Notes: generated by a model from the letters alone, not told the origin. A stretch of 64,000 nucleotides of DNA from Cryobacterium melibiosiphilum (GCF_003602235.1 NZ_QZVS01000078.1:20499-84498); one strand, 5' to 3'. Shown: positions 17,545 to 26,115, counted from the first letter of the stretch. Made by a program: numbers and translations.

Positions 17545-17817
17545 CTACTCGAGCGCGCCGGTGAGCTTTTCGGTGATCTCGTCGAGGTCGAAGAAGTTGT
17601 CGATCACGATGACCTGGGCGTCGACGTCGCCGATCTCCTCGGCGAGCTCCTCGCTGGTCAGCACGATCTCAGCGTCGCGGGCCATGCCGCGGGCCACGCC
17701 GATGTCGGCAGCCTCGACGTCGGCGTCGATGCCGAGCGTGCGGAGCACCTTTTCGGTGTTCATTTTCAGGAGAACGGATGTGCCGATCCCCATTCCGCAG
17801 ACCGCGATGATCTTCAT
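17545..17817 (-). CDS. ulaB: PTS subunit IIB, ascorbate/lactose type
   Basis: 90 residues, a free-standing IIB domain. The phosphorylation site is the P-loop-like CGMGIGTS with active Cys at residue 7, the usual position for UlaB/SgaB. It receives phosphate from IIA and passes it to the sugar in IIC. Its start overlaps the IIA stop by 4 nt (ATGA), indicating translational coupling; IIC follows 54 bp downstream. Confidence 0.9.
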   Translation of the reverse strand: MKIIAVCGMGIGTSVLLKMNTEKVLRTLGIDADVEAADIGVARGMARDAEIVLTSEELAEEIGDVDAQVIVIDNFFDLDEITEKLTGALE

Positions 17818-18296
17818 GAGTGTGCCTTTCGTTCAGCAGTCAGTTCGGGGGTGGACATGAGTGCGAGGACCTCGGCGGGCGAGTCGGCGTTTTTCAGCGC
17901 GGCCAGCTGCTCGGTGTTCATGAGCACGCCGGCCAGGGCCTGCATCATCTCGAGGTGTCCGTCGTGGTCGGGGGCGGCGAGGCCGACGATGAGCGACACC
18001 GGATCGTTCTTCTTGTGCCCGAAGCTCACGGGAGTCTCGAGGGTGACCCAGCTGAGGCCGGCGCGCAGCACGGCAGGCGAGGGGCGGGAGTGGGCGATGG
18101 CGAGGCCGGGAGCGATGACGATGTAGGGGCCGAGTTTCTCGACGGCGGCGATCATCTCGGCGGTGTAGACGTCGGTCGTGACGCCACCGGCCGCGAGGGC
18201 GTCACCGGCGAGGGTGATTGCGGCCCGCCAGTCGGCGGCGACGGCGTGGGTGCGAATCGACGCCGCGTCGAGATCGTGTGCCAGGTTGACCGTCAT
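17814..18296 (-). CDS. ulaC: PTS subunit IIA (mannitol/fructose/ascorbate type)
   Basis: 160 residues from ATG 18296, preceded by GGAG on the minus strand. It is an EIIA type-2 (PTS_EIIA_2) domain with the active-site His in APGLAIAHSRPSPAVLRAG (about residue 69). It takes phosphate from HPr. Further regions are PVSFGHKKNDPVSLIVGLAA and MQALAGVL. The reading frame stays open far upstream, but that part overlaps the ROK gene in another frame and is not real. First gene of the ulaCBA operon. Confidence 0.87.
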   Translation of the reverse strand: MTVNLAHDLDAASIRTHAVAADWRAAITLAGDALAAGGVTTDVYTAEMIAAVEKLGPYIVIAPGLAIAHSRPSPAVLRAGLSWVTLETPVSFGHKKNDPVSLIVGLAAPDHDGHLEMMQALAGVLMNTEQLAALKNADSPAEVLALMSTPELTAERKAHS

Positions 18297-18451
18297 GCGA
18301 AGACTCCTCGGTTCCGGTCTTCCATTCACAAGACCACATCGTCTGCCCCAATTACCGGGGCTGTGATCCGAGCCTAATGCGGCGCCGCGACTTTTGTCTA
18401 CAAGTGATCCGAAGTCAGGACTTTTGGCCCTGCCCCGGATCGCCGTCGGCG

Positions 18452-19612
18452 TCAGCTGCGGGTGAGATGGCTGATGCGGTCGGCGTCGAAGAGGGCGTCC
18501 TGGGCGATGAGTGAGGCGCCGAGCACGCCTGCCTTGTTGCCCAGCCGGCTGGGTTCCACGGTGAGGCCGGTGCCGGAAAAGGCGCGCACCCTGGCCAGCA
18601 GGGCCTCGCGCAGCGACGAGAGGTAGGGGTCGCCGGCCTCGGCGAGCTGGCCGCCGATCACGATCAGGGCGGGGTTCAGCAGCCCGGCAACGTCGACGAG
18701 GGCGTGCCCGATTTCCGCACCGGCCGCGGACAGCAGACGCACGGCATCCGGCGACCCCATACGGCTGAGCGCGACGATATCGCCGGTCGTGCGGATGCGG
18801 TAGCCGAGGGCGTTGAGCTCCCGGCGGATAGCGTAGCCGCTCGCGACGGCCTCGAGGCAGCCGCGCTGACCGCAACTGCAGAGTTCGGTGCCGTGGCGAA
18901 AGCTGTGCGAGAAGTCGCCGGCCCCGCCGCGGGACCCGCGGTAGACCCGGCCGTCGAGCACGAGCGCGCAGCCGATGCCGAGCCCCACCTTGAGTACGGT
19001 GAGGTCTCGGTGCTCGGGCCAGCCGAGCCGCGATTCGGCGACCGCCATGACGTTCACGTCCCGGTCGACGGCGAAGATCGCGCTGTAGTCCTGCGGAAAA
19101 TGGTCCTTGACCAGCACGTCGTTCCACTGGGCGTCGATCTGGGGGGCGGCGAGCCGGCCGGTGGCGGCATCCACCGGCCCGGGTACCCCGACGCCGATTC
19201 CGCGCACGTCGGCCCGGGACTTGCCCAGCCCGCGCAGCAGGTAGTCGAAGACCTGGTTCGCCCAGGTGAAGACGGTGTCCGGACCCTCCCAGAGGCCGAT
19301 CTCGGCCTGGTCCTCGATGAGGATCGTGGAGACGAGGTCGGTGATCGCGACGCGGGTGTGCGATCCGCCGATGTCGACGCTGAGTAGCAGCCCGGCGTCT
19401 TTATTGAGGGCGAAGCTCTCGGCGGGTCGGCCGCCGCGGGAGTCGCTCTGGCCCGCCACGACGATGATGCCGGCATGGAGCAGTTCGTCGAGGCGGCGGG
19501 CGAGCGTGATGCGCGACCAGCCGAGCTCGTCGATCAGGGCCGGGCGGGTCGCGATGCCCGCGCGAATGAGGTCGAGAACGACCCCCGAGCCGGTCGACAT
19601 CGCATGCGCCAC
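18452..19612 (-). CDS. ROK-family transcriptional regulator
   Basis: 386 residues. The N-terminal winged helix (ATRPALIDELGWSRITLARR, residues about 21-40) is followed by a ROK sugar-kinase-like domain. The ATP/phosphate region is LSVDIGGSHTRVAITD, and the zinc-binding ROK signature is CSCGQRGCLEAVASGY. These proteins are sugar-responsive repressors (NagC/XylR type). The gene lies between the PTS operon and the divergent transketolase gene, so it probably controls both. A perfect 14-bp palindrome (19638-19651) lies in the divergent spacer. Confidence 0.87.
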   Translation of the reverse strand: MAHAMSTGSGVVLDLIRAGIATRPALIDELGWSRITLARRLDELLHAGIIVVAGQSDSRGGRPAESFALNKDAGLLLSVDIGGSHTRVAITDLVSTILIEDQAEIGLWEGPDTVFTWANQVFDYLLRGLGKSRADVRGIGVGVPGPVDAATGRLAAPQIDAQWNDVLVKDHFPQDYSAIFAVDRDVNVMAVAESRLGWPEHRDLTVLKVGLGIGCALVLDGRVYRGSRGGAGDFSHSFRHGTELCSCGQRGCLEAVASGYAIRRELNALGYRIRTTGDIVALSRMGSPDAVRLLSAAGAEIGHALVDVAGLLNPALIVIGGQLAEAGDPYLSSLREALLARVRAFSGTGLTVEPSRLGNKAGVLGASLIAQDALFDADRISHLTRS

Positions 19613-19637
19613 ACGGTCCTCCTCGTGATTGACTTAA

Positions 19638-19651
19638 GTATATTTATATAC
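19638..19651. promoter_or_regulatory. Candidate ROK operator overlapping the transketolase -10 region
   Basis: GTATATTTATATAC has perfect 6-bp arms (GTATAT/ATATAC) around TT, in a conspicuously AT-rich island of a GC-rich genome. It overlaps the only -10-like sequence (TATATA, 19645-19650) in front of the transketolase gene and lies about 25 bp from the ROK start codon. Binding would block transcription in both directions. Confidence 0.55.
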
Positions 19652-19664
19652 CAATGTGTGCAGT

Positions 19665-21782
19665 ATGACTTTGAAAAATAGTCTTGTCACCATCGATGCC
19701 GCTGTTGATCCGCCCGCCGACGGGCCCGCGGAGGCTGCGGCCGTCGCCGCCGCGATCGCGATCCCCGCCCACATTGTGCAGGCCAAGGGGCACGGCCACG
19801 GCGGCACGGCCATGGCGCTCGCCCCACTCTGCCACGTGCTCTTCTCCCGGGTGCTGCGACACAGCCCGCACAACCCGCACTGGGTCGCCCGGGACCGCCT
19901 CGTGCTCAGCGCCGGGCACGCGAGCCTGATGCTGTACGTGCAACTTTTCCTCACCGGCTACGGCCTGACCCTGGAGGACATCGCGGCCAGCCGCACCCTG
20001 GGTTCGCGCACTCCCGGGCACCCGGAACACGGCCTCACGCTGGGCGTCGAGATGAGCACCGGCCCGCTCGGGCAGGGTGTGGCATCCGCTGTCGGAATGG
20101 CCATCGCCGCCCGCAAGGAAGCCGCCGCCTTCACCCCAGGGTCGGCGCTGCTCGACCACACGATCTGGGCGATCGCCGGCGACGGATGCCTGCAGGAGGG
20201 CGTCTCGGCCGAGGCCTCGAGCCTCGCGGGCACCCTCGGCCTCGACAATCTCGTGGTGCTCTGGGACGACAACGGCGTCACCATCGACGGCCCGACGACG
20301 GATGCCTTCGCCGAAGACGTGCGCGCCCGGTACCGGGCCTATGGCTGGCGCGTGCTCGAGGTCGTCGACGCCACCGACCTGACCGAGATCGAGCGGATGC
20401 TGCGCCGCGCCGCCGAGCGCTGCGGTCGCCCCACGCTGGTGGCGGTGAAGACCACGATCGGGGCGCCCTCGACGGTTTTCGGCGGCCGGCCAGCGGCCCA
20501 CGCGGGCGGTTTCGGCGCCGAAGAGGTGGCCGCCGTGAAGCGAACCCTGGGCTTCGCCGCCGATGCGACCCTGCAACAGCTCGTCACCCCCGGGGCGCTC
20601 GCATTCTGTCGACGGGCCGTGCAGCGCGGGCTCGACCTCGAGGCCGCGTGGAACGGGTCGTTCGCGGCCTGGGCCGGGGCCAACCCCGACTCCGCCGCCG
20701 CGTGGCTGGAATTTCGCTCGGGCACGAACCAGCAGGCCGTGGCGGACGCGCTCGACCGGGTCGCGGCCGGCATCACCGAACCCGGCTCCCCGGTCGCCAC
20801 CCGCAAGACCAACGGCGCGATCATCCAGGCACTCTCGGGAGTGATGGCCCTCTGGGGCGGATCGGCCGACCTGAGCGGGTCGACGAACGTGTCCCTACCG
20901 GGTGCCGCCGTGTCGGCCGAGAATCCCGGTGGTGCGTTCATCCACTTCGGCATTCGTGAGCACGCCATGGCCGCGATCCTCAGCGGCATCGCCCTGCACG
21001 GACCCTGGCGTCCGTTCGCCTCGACCTACCTCGTGTTCAGCGACTACCTGCGCCCGGCGCTGCGGCTCGCAGCCCTGATGCGGCTGCCGGTCATCTACGT
21101 CTTCACCCACGATTCGGTCGCCGTGGGCGAGGACGGCCCCACCCACCAGCCGGTCGAGCAGATCGCGTCGCTGCGCACGGTTCCGGGGCTCTCCGTCGTG
21201 CGGCCGGCGGATGCCACCGAAACCGTCGCCGCCTGGCGTCGCCTGGTCGCCCGGCCGGAGGGGTCGACCGCGCTCATCCTGTCGCGGCAGGACGTGCCCG
21301 TGTTGGAGCGGGTGGTGGCCGGCGACGCACGTGACGGCGTGACGGCGCAGGGCACGGCCGACGCCACGACAGGTGTCGCGGCCGGCGGCTACGTCATCTG
21401 GCAGAGCGGCACCGGCCTCGACCTGGCCCTGATCGCGACCGGCAGCGAGGTGGCGCTCGCGATCGCCGCGGCCCGGCGTCTCAGCGAAGAAGATGGCCTG
21501 GCCGTGCGGGTCGTCTCGATGCCGTGCGTCGAGTGGTTTGCCGCCGCCGCCGAGCCGTATCGCCACACGGTATTGCCGCCGTCGTTGACCGCGCGCGTGG
21601 CGGTGGAAGCCGGCCGCACTGACGGCTGGTGGCGCTGGGTCGGATTCGCCGGCGAGGTGGTGGGAATCGACGAGTTCGGCGAGTCCGGAAGCGGCCCGCA
21701 GGTCATGGCACTGCGCGGCGTGACCGAAGAGCACGTGGTCGCCGCGGCGCGACGGGTGGTTGCGCGGGCTGCCGTGGCATAA
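19665..21782 (+). CDS. tkt: Transketolase
   Basis: 705 residues from ATG 19665 (an in-frame GTG at 19656 is the alternative). It is a full-length two-half transketolase. The ThDP domain has VEMSTGPLGQGVASAVG, AGDGCLQEGVSAEASSLAG and DDNGVTIDG. The pyrimidine domain has the catalytic Glu in FGIREHAMAA and the stretch HDSVAVGEDGPTHQPVEQ. It transfers two-carbon units between pentose and hexose phosphates with thiamine diphosphate and Mg2+. No ribosome site is visible and TATATA lies 5 nt before GTG 19656, so the mRNA may be leaderless. Divergence from a ROK regulator and a PTS suggests a dedicated sugar-induced isozyme. The stop TAA lies inside palindromic repeat copy 5. Confidence 0.92.
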   Translation: MTLKNSLVTIDAAVDPPADGPAEAAAVAAAIAIPAHIVQAKGHGHGGTAMALAPLCHVLFSRVLRHSPHNPHWVARDRLVLSAGHASLMLYVQLFLTGYGLTLEDIAASRTLGSRTPGHPEHGLTLGVEMSTGPLGQGVASAVGMAIAARKEAAAFTPGSALLDHTIWAIAGDGCLQEGVSAEASSLAGTLGLDNLVVLWDDNGVTIDGPTTDAFAEDVRARYRAYGWRVLEVVDATDLTEIERMLRRAAERCGRPTLVAVKTTIGAPSTVFGGRPAAHAGGFGAEEVAAVKRTLGFAADATLQQLVTPGALAFCRRAVQRGLDLEAAWNGSFAAWAGANPDSAAAWLEFRSGTNQQAVADALDRVAAGITEPGSPVATRKTNGAIIQALSGVMALWGGSADLSGSTNVSLPGAAVSAENPGGAFIHFGIREHAMAAILSGIALHGPWRPFASTYLVFSDYLRPALRLAALMRLPVIYVFTHDSVAVGEDGPTHQPVEQIASLRTVPGLSVVRPADATETVAAWRRLVARPEGSTALILSRQDVPVLERVVAGDARDGVTAQGTADATTGVAAGGYVIWQSGTGLDLALIATGSEVALAIAAARRLSEEDGLAVRVVSMPCVEWFAAAAEPYRHTVLPPSLTARVAVEAGRTDGWWRWVGFAGEVVGIDEFGESGSGPQVMALRGVTEEHVVAAARRVVARAAVA

Positions 21783-21874
21783 CTCCTGCAGATCGTCGGC
21801 GGCGGCAGAAAGGTTCCGCGTCGTTATGGGCTTCTGCCGCTCGGGCCGAACGATTCTGCAGGAGTTATGCCGCC
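21773..21874. repeat. Palindromic interspersed repeat, copy 5
   Basis: The ends are CGTGGCATAACTCCTGCAG (left) and CTGCAGGAGTTATGCCGCC (right, to 21874). An inner perfect stem GCGGCAGAA/TTCTGCCGC encloses GGTTCCGCGTC. The terminal GGCATAA provides the last Ala codon and stop of transketolase, as in copy 1. Confidence 0.85.
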
Positions 21875-22035
21875 ACCGCGCGCGGAACGCACTTTCAGTC
21901 GCCCTGACATAGCATCGAAGGGGCTGCCGCCACTGTGACGGTTGCTCCGCTCGGCCCAATCAGCCCTACCCCGTCAGCTCCACCCCCTCTGCTCCCACCC
22001 CTCTGCTCCCTCGTCGCCGGAAAGGCCCGCCCCAC

Positions 22036-22905
22036 ATGACCTATCCCGTTGCCGATACCCGCGTGACCTATGCGGCGGGGGCGGCGGAGGCATCCGCGCT
22101 CGTGCTGCACGTGGAGGACCTCAGCGACGGCCGCCGCGCGGTTCTGCTCGATACGACGTGCGCGCACCCCGTGGATGCCGGCTGGCCCGACCAGGGTGCC
22201 GACCAGGCCGTGCTGCGCACCGAAACCGGCGACATCGCCCTGCTCGACTGCATCGTGGGCGCCACCGACGGCATCGGCTTGCACCTCGGGCGCGAGATTC
22301 CGGTACCCAAGGGCGCCGCGGGCTGGGCCTTCGTCGCGGCCCATATTGTCGCGGCCGGTGCCCCGATCGCCGAGGGTGACGCGGTGCGGGTCGTGGTCGA
22401 CCCGGGCGTGCGCGCCCGCACCTCCGCGGGGCACACCGCCTGCCATCTTGCGTCGCTCGCCCTGAATCTGGCCGTCGAAGACCGCTGGAAGAAGCAGCCG
22501 CGGCCCGACGCCCTCGGCCGCCCCGACTTCGACGGCACGGCGATCGACGTGTCCCTGATCGGAGAGAACACCTCGACCGACGCCTACCGACTCGGCAAAT
22601 CCCTGCGCAAGAAGGGCTTCGTGACCGAGGGGCTCGACGAGGCACTCCCGCTGCTGGCCGAGACGATCAACACGACGCTCGCCGACTGGGTGGCGACGGA
22701 TGCCGCGGTGCGCATCGACCGCGACGGTGACGCTCTCACCGACCGTCGCTACTGGGTCTGTGAGCTCCCCGGAACCTCGGCGCGCATCCCGTGTGGCGGC
22801 ACCCACGTGTCGCGGCTGGGCGAACTCGGCCGGGTTCGGGTCACGCTCGAGTTGCACGACGTGGACGGCACGAGCGTGCTCACGATGGTCACAACGGTCG
22901 GCTGA
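22036..22905 (+). CDS. Alanyl-tRNA editing protein (AlaX-like, AlaRS-related hydrolase)
   Basis: 289 residues, comparable to type-II AlaX proteins: an N-terminal beta-barrel-like domain and an AlaRS-like editing domain. The zinc ligands are visible as GHTACHL (HxxxH, about residues 135-139) and PCGGTHV (CxxxH, about 254-258), the signature of the ThrRS/AlaRS second additional domain. The family hydrolyses Ser- or Gly-mischarged tRNA-Ala in the cytosol. Some Actinobacteria annotate such proteins as metal-dependent hydrolases. It is monocistronic, between repeat copies 5 and 6. Confidence 0.85.
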   Translation: MTYPVADTRVTYAAGAAEASALVLHVEDLSDGRRAVLLDTTCAHPVDAGWPDQGADQAVLRTETGDIALLDCIVGATDGIGLHLGREIPVPKGAAGWAFVAAHIVAAGAPIAEGDAVRVVVDPGVRARTSAGHTACHLASLALNLAVEDRWKKQPRPDALGRPDFDGTAIDVSLIGENTSTDAYRLGKSLRKKGFVTEGLDEALPLLAETINTTLADWVATDAAVRIDRDGDALTDRRYWVCELPGTSARIPCGGTHVSRLGELGRVRVTLELHDVDGTSVLTMVTTVG

Positions 22906-22981
22906 GCGGCATCCGATACACGGTGCCGCGCCGGCGCAGACCCGCCGCGGGGATCATCCCGCGTGACCCCTGCGGCGTCGC

Positions 22982-23082
22982 GGCGGCACAACTCCTGCAG
23001 ATCGTGGGCAGCGCCTGGGAAGCACCGCGAGATGACGGGCCTCCGTCGTCGGCGCAGCGCGATCTGCAGGAGTTATGCCGCG
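22982..23082. repeat. Palindromic interspersed repeat, copy 6
   Basis: The ends are GGCGGCACAACTCCTGCAG (left, one substitution) and CTGCAGGAGTTATGCCGCGG (right). It lies between the stop codons of the convergent alaX-like and zinc-ribbon genes, consistent with a bidirectional terminator role. Confidence 0.8.
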
Positions 23083-23098
23083 GGGCCAGCGAGCTCCC

Positions 23099-23461
23099 TT
23101 AGCCGAAGAGCTCGCCGAGCCAATTCTCCTTCTTCTTGGGCCGGTAGCCATCGCGACCGTCACGGTCGCGGTCGCGGTCCCCGTAGCCGCGGTCACGGTC
23201 ACGGTCGCCGTAGCCCCGGTCACGGTCGCGGTCGCCGTATTGCGGCGCGCGGGCATCCGGGTACTGCGGCTGCGGCGCGGCCGGGGCCACCGGCGCGACC
23301 GGCGCGGGAGCCGCGGCGGCGAACTCCTTCTCGGCGCGATCGATGATCTTGTCGAGCTCTCCTCGGTCGAGCCAAACTCCCCGGCACTGCGGGCAGTAGT
23401 CGATTTCCACGCCAGCGCGCTCGCTCATGACGAGAGTGGCTCCGTCGGTGGGGCATTTCAT
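23099..23461 (-). CDS. Zinc-ribbon (zf-TFIIB-type) protein with an YGDRDRDRG repeat region
   Basis: 120 residues. The N-terminal zinc ribbon is CPTDGATL plus CPQCRGVWLDRGELDKII, the zf-TFIIB signature (PF13453). An Ala/Pro linker follows, then about three tandem copies of YGDRDRDRG (residues about 79-105), a highly charged and presumably disordered segment. The protein ends in KKKENWLGELFG. The function of such short bacterial zinc-ribbon proteins is unknown. The DNA repeat (about 23150-23245) codes for the charged units. Confidence 0.8.
   Translation of the reverse strand: MKCPTDGATLVMSERAGVEIDYCPQCRGVWLDRGELDKIIDRAEKEFAAAAPAPVAPVAPAAPQPQYPDARAPQYGDRDRDRGYGDRDRDRGYGDRDRDRDGRDGYRPKKKENWLGELFG
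23150..23245. repeat. In-frame tandem repeat encoding YGDRDRDRG units
   Basis: Three units rich in GGTCACGGTCGCGGTCGCCG alternate with short variants, within the zinc-ribbon gene. Copy number is likely variable between strains through slippage (inference). Confidence 0.65.
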
Positions 23462-23641
23462 GGGCGTCCTCCAGAACGTCGGTGAAGTTCGATCGTAGAC
23501 ACCAGGCCGGGGTTGAAGCTGTGAACGTGACCGGGGAGAGTGCTGAGGCGCTGAGGTGCGGAGAACGCACCTTCGTTTGCGACACGGAGGTGCTTTTTCC
23601 GTACCTCACCTTCCGAAGCCGGATGCTCGCGCGGCCGGGTC

Positions 23642-23655
23642 TAGGGTGACAAGGG
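23642..23655 (+). promoter_or_regulatory. Probable leaderless promoter of alanine racemase
   Basis: The -10 box TAGGGT (23642-23647) is followed after 7 nt by GTG 23655. The expected transcription start coincides with the start codon, and no Shine-Dalgarno sequence is needed or visible. Confidence 0.5.
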
Positions 23656-24800
23656 TGAATGCACCCGAGCGCGCCGCCCTCATCGACCTCGACGCGATCC
23701 GCCACAACGTGCGCCGGCTGGCCGAGATCGCCGCCCCCGCCGCCGTGATGGCCGTCGTGAAAGCGGATGCCTACGGCCACGGCGCCCTGCCCGTCGCCCG
23801 CGCCGCGCTCGACGCCGGCGCAACCTGGCTCGGGGTCGCCCACATCAGTGAGGCACTCCCCCTGCGCGCCGCCGGGCTCACCGCTCCCCTGCTGGCCTGG
23901 CTGCACACCGTCGACAGCGACTTTGCCGCGGCGATCGCCGCCGACGTCGACCTCGGCTGCTCGGGGTGGGAGCTGCCGCAGATCGTGGCGGCGGCCGGGC
24001 TGCTCGGCCGGAGCGCACGCATCCATCTGAAAATCGACACCGGGCTGGGGCGCAACGGCTGTACGATCGCCGAACTGCCCGCGCTGCTGGCCGACGTCGC
24101 CCGGCACCAGGCGGCCGGCCAGATCGAGGTGGTGGGCATCTTCAGCCACCTCGCCGTCGCCGACGAGCCCGAACGCCCCGAAACGGATGCCCAGCTCGCG
24201 CTTTTTCACGAGGCCGTGGACCTCGCCCACGCGGCCGGGGTGCATCCGTCGATCCGGCACCTGGCGAACAGCCCGGCCACGCTCACGCGCCCCGACATCC
24301 ACCTCGACCTGGTGCGCACCGGGCTCGCGCTCTACGGGCTGTCACCGCTGGCCGGCCGCACCCCGGCGAGCCTCGGGCTGCGGCCGGCGATGACTCTCGT
24401 CACCCAGATCGCGCACTGTAAAGAGGTCCCCGCCGACCAGGGAGTGTCCTACGGGCTGAACTATCGCACCCCGGCCGCGACGACCCTCGCGCTCGTGCCG
24501 CTGGGCTACGCCGATGGGATTCCGCGCATCGCGACCGGCGGCCCGGTGCGGGTGAACGGGGTGACCTACCCGGTCGTCGGCCGCATCGCGATGGACCAGA
24601 TGGTCATCGACCTCGGCGAGGCCGGACTCGTGACCGGCGGCCACAGCCTGCTCGGGGCCGAGGCCGTCTTGTTCGGCCCGGGCGACGACGGCGAAGCGAG
24701 CGTCGACGACTGGGCGGCGGCGGCCGGCACCATCAACTATGAGGTCGTGACGCGCATCAGCCCGCGGGTTCCGCGGGTCTATCGGGGCGCGACGTCCTGA
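23655..24800 (+). CDS. alr: Alanine racemase
   Basis: 381 residues from GTG 23655, a normal length; the frame runs further upstream but the family starts near NAPERAALIDLDAIRHN. The PLP lysine is in AVVKADAYGHG. The second catalytic Tyr region is GVSYGLNYRT, with the conserved VGRIAMDQMVIDLG nearby. The fold is an alanine-racemase barrel followed by a C-terminal beta domain. It interconverts L- and D-alanine for peptidoglycan, in the cytosol. GTG 23646 (two codons after an upstream Ser-Arg) is an alternative start. Confidence 0.9.
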   Translation: MNAPERAALIDLDAIRHNVRRLAEIAAPAAVMAVVKADAYGHGALPVARAALDAGATWLGVAHISEALPLRAAGLTAPLLAWLHTVDSDFAAAIAADVDLGCSGWELPQIVAAAGLLGRSARIHLKIDTGLGRNGCTIAELPALLADVARHQAAGQIEVVGIFSHLAVADEPERPETDAQLALFHEAVDLAHAAGVHPSIRHLANSPATLTRPDIHLDLVRTGLALYGLSPLAGRTPASLGLRPAMTLVTQIAHCKEVPADQGVSYGLNYRTPAATTLALVPLGYADGIPRIATGGPVRVNGVTYPVVGRIAMDQMVIDLGEAGLVTGGHSLLGAEAVLFGPGDDGEASVDDWAAAAGTINYEVVTRISPRVPRVYRGATS

Positions 24801-24978
24801 ACTGTCGATTCGTACCACCTGTGGGGCCGCGACCCCGCTATACGGGGTTTGCGCGCTCACAGCTGTCACTGATCGACACGTCGACGGCGCGAGGCGACGG
24901 ATGCGCCGGGCCCGGGCCATCCGTCGGCCGCCGGTTCGCGCGCGCCCCTGCGCCCCGCGCCGCGTCACGCACCGAATG

Positions 24979-25000
24979 TTGGACCGGTCCTGCCTAGAGT
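24979..25000 (+). promoter_or_regulatory. Operator and leaderless promoter of the inositol-locus lacI gene
   Basis: TTGGACCGGTCC (24979-24990) matches 12 of the 14 bases of the palindrome at 26156-26169, so the regulator probably represses itself. TAGAGT (24995-25000) serves as -10 box, 6 nt before ATG 25007. Confidence 0.65.
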
Positions 25001-25006
25001 AGGAGC

Positions 25007-26014
25007 ATGACCAAGCGGGCGACCATTCGAGACGTAGCGGCCCTCGCCGGGGTGTCGAAATCCGTGGTCTCACTCGTGCTGCGCGGCACCGGTTACGTCA
25101 GCGCGGGCAAGCGCGACGCGGTCACCGCCGCCGTGCACCAGCTCGACTACCGCACCAACGCTGCGGCCCGCACGCTCACCGAAGCCCGCAGCTACACGGT
25201 CGGCGTGGTGCTGAACGACCTGCGCAACCCCTGGTTCGTCGACGCCGTCGACGGCCTCAACGCCGTGCTCAATCAGAACGGGCTGCAGATGCTGCTCGGC
25301 GACCACCGCCTCGACAGCCGCGGCGGCTCGTCACTGCTCGGCAAGCTGCTCGAGATGAACGTGGACGGCCTCGTTCTCGTGGGCACGCTGCCCCAGACGG
25401 AAGACCTGATCACCGCGGTCGGCCAGGTACCCACGGTGGTGCTCGGGGCTCCGGAAGCCCCGCATCCGTCGGCGGACGTTGTGACCGGCGACAACGAGGC
25501 CGGCGCGCAGCTGGCCGTGCAGCACCTCGTCGACCTCAGGCATCGCCGCATCGCGCACATCGGGGCCGGACCGTCGCCGGTGGGTCGAGCCCGCCGCGCC
25601 GGCTATGAACGCGCCATGCTCGCGCACGGCCTCGGCGAGTATGTGCTCACCGTCGACGGCGACTTCACCGAGGCCGGCGGCCACGCCGCCGGCCTCGCCC
25701 TGCTGGGCCTCGACCCCCGCCCCACCGCGATCTTCGCCGTCAACGACATGACCGCCTTCGGCCTGCTGTCGGCGGCGGATGCGCTGGGCCTCGCCGTTCC
25801 CGACGACCTCTCGATCGTGGGGTACGACAACACCCCCACCGCCCGCATGCAGCACATCAGCCTCACCAGCATCGACAACGCCGACGGACGCAGCGGCCGA
25901 CGGGCCGGGGAACTGCTCGTGGCGCGGCTGGCCAATCCGGGCCTGGCACGGTCGATCACTCTGCACGAACCCACCCTCGCCGCCCGTGGCAGCAGCCGCC
26001 CGCCGCGGCCCTGA
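25007..26014 (+). CDS. LacI-family transcriptional regulator of the inositol-type operon
   Basis: 335 residues. The N-terminal helix-turn-helix is TIRDVAALAGVSKSVVSLVL (residues about 6-25), followed by the hinge region and a Peripla_BP_3-like effector domain (IAHIGAGPSPVGRARRAGYE, SIVGYDNTPTARM). It precedes, on the same strand, a six-gene dehydrogenase/importer operon. Identical operator words lie in front of this gene and of the operon, so negative control with autoregulation is likely. The inducer is presumably an inositol or related sugar alcohol (inference). Confidence 0.88.
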   Translation: MTKRATIRDVAALAGVSKSVVSLVLRGTGYVSAGKRDAVTAAVHQLDYRTNAAARTLTEARSYTVGVVLNDLRNPWFVDAVDGLNAVLNQNGLQMLLGDHRLDSRGGSSLLGKLLEMNVDGLVLVGTLPQTEDLITAVGQVPTVVLGAPEAPHPSADVVTGDNEAGAQLAVQHLVDLRHRRIAHIGAGPSPVGRARRAGYERAMLAHGLGEYVLTVDGDFTEAGGHAAGLALLGLDPRPTAIFAVNDMTAFGLLSAADALGLAVPDDLSIVGYDNTPTARMQHISLTSIDNADGRSGRRAGELLVARLANPGLARSITLHEPTLAARGSSRPPRP

Positions 26015-26043
26015 CCCGGCCCGCTCCGCGAGCTCCGGCCTCA

Positions 26044-26075
26044 CGGCCTCCCGGCCTCCCGGCCTCCCGGCCTCG
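26044..26075. repeat. Short tandem repeat of CGGCCTCC
   Basis: Four near-identical 8-bp units lie downstream of the lacI stop codon, before the operon promoter. Together with the adjacent GCGCTCTCGCGC this is the only low-complexity part of the 237-bp spacer. Confidence 0.5.
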
Positions 26076-26115
26076 CGCTCTCGCGCACGAGTGTGTGCAT
26101 TTGTCAGAACAAACC

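Noticed and set aside
23150..23245. Possible CRISPR or regulatory repeat array
   Set aside because: The units are in-frame codons for YGDRDRDRG inside the zinc-ribbon gene, with no spacers of unique sequence and no cas genes.
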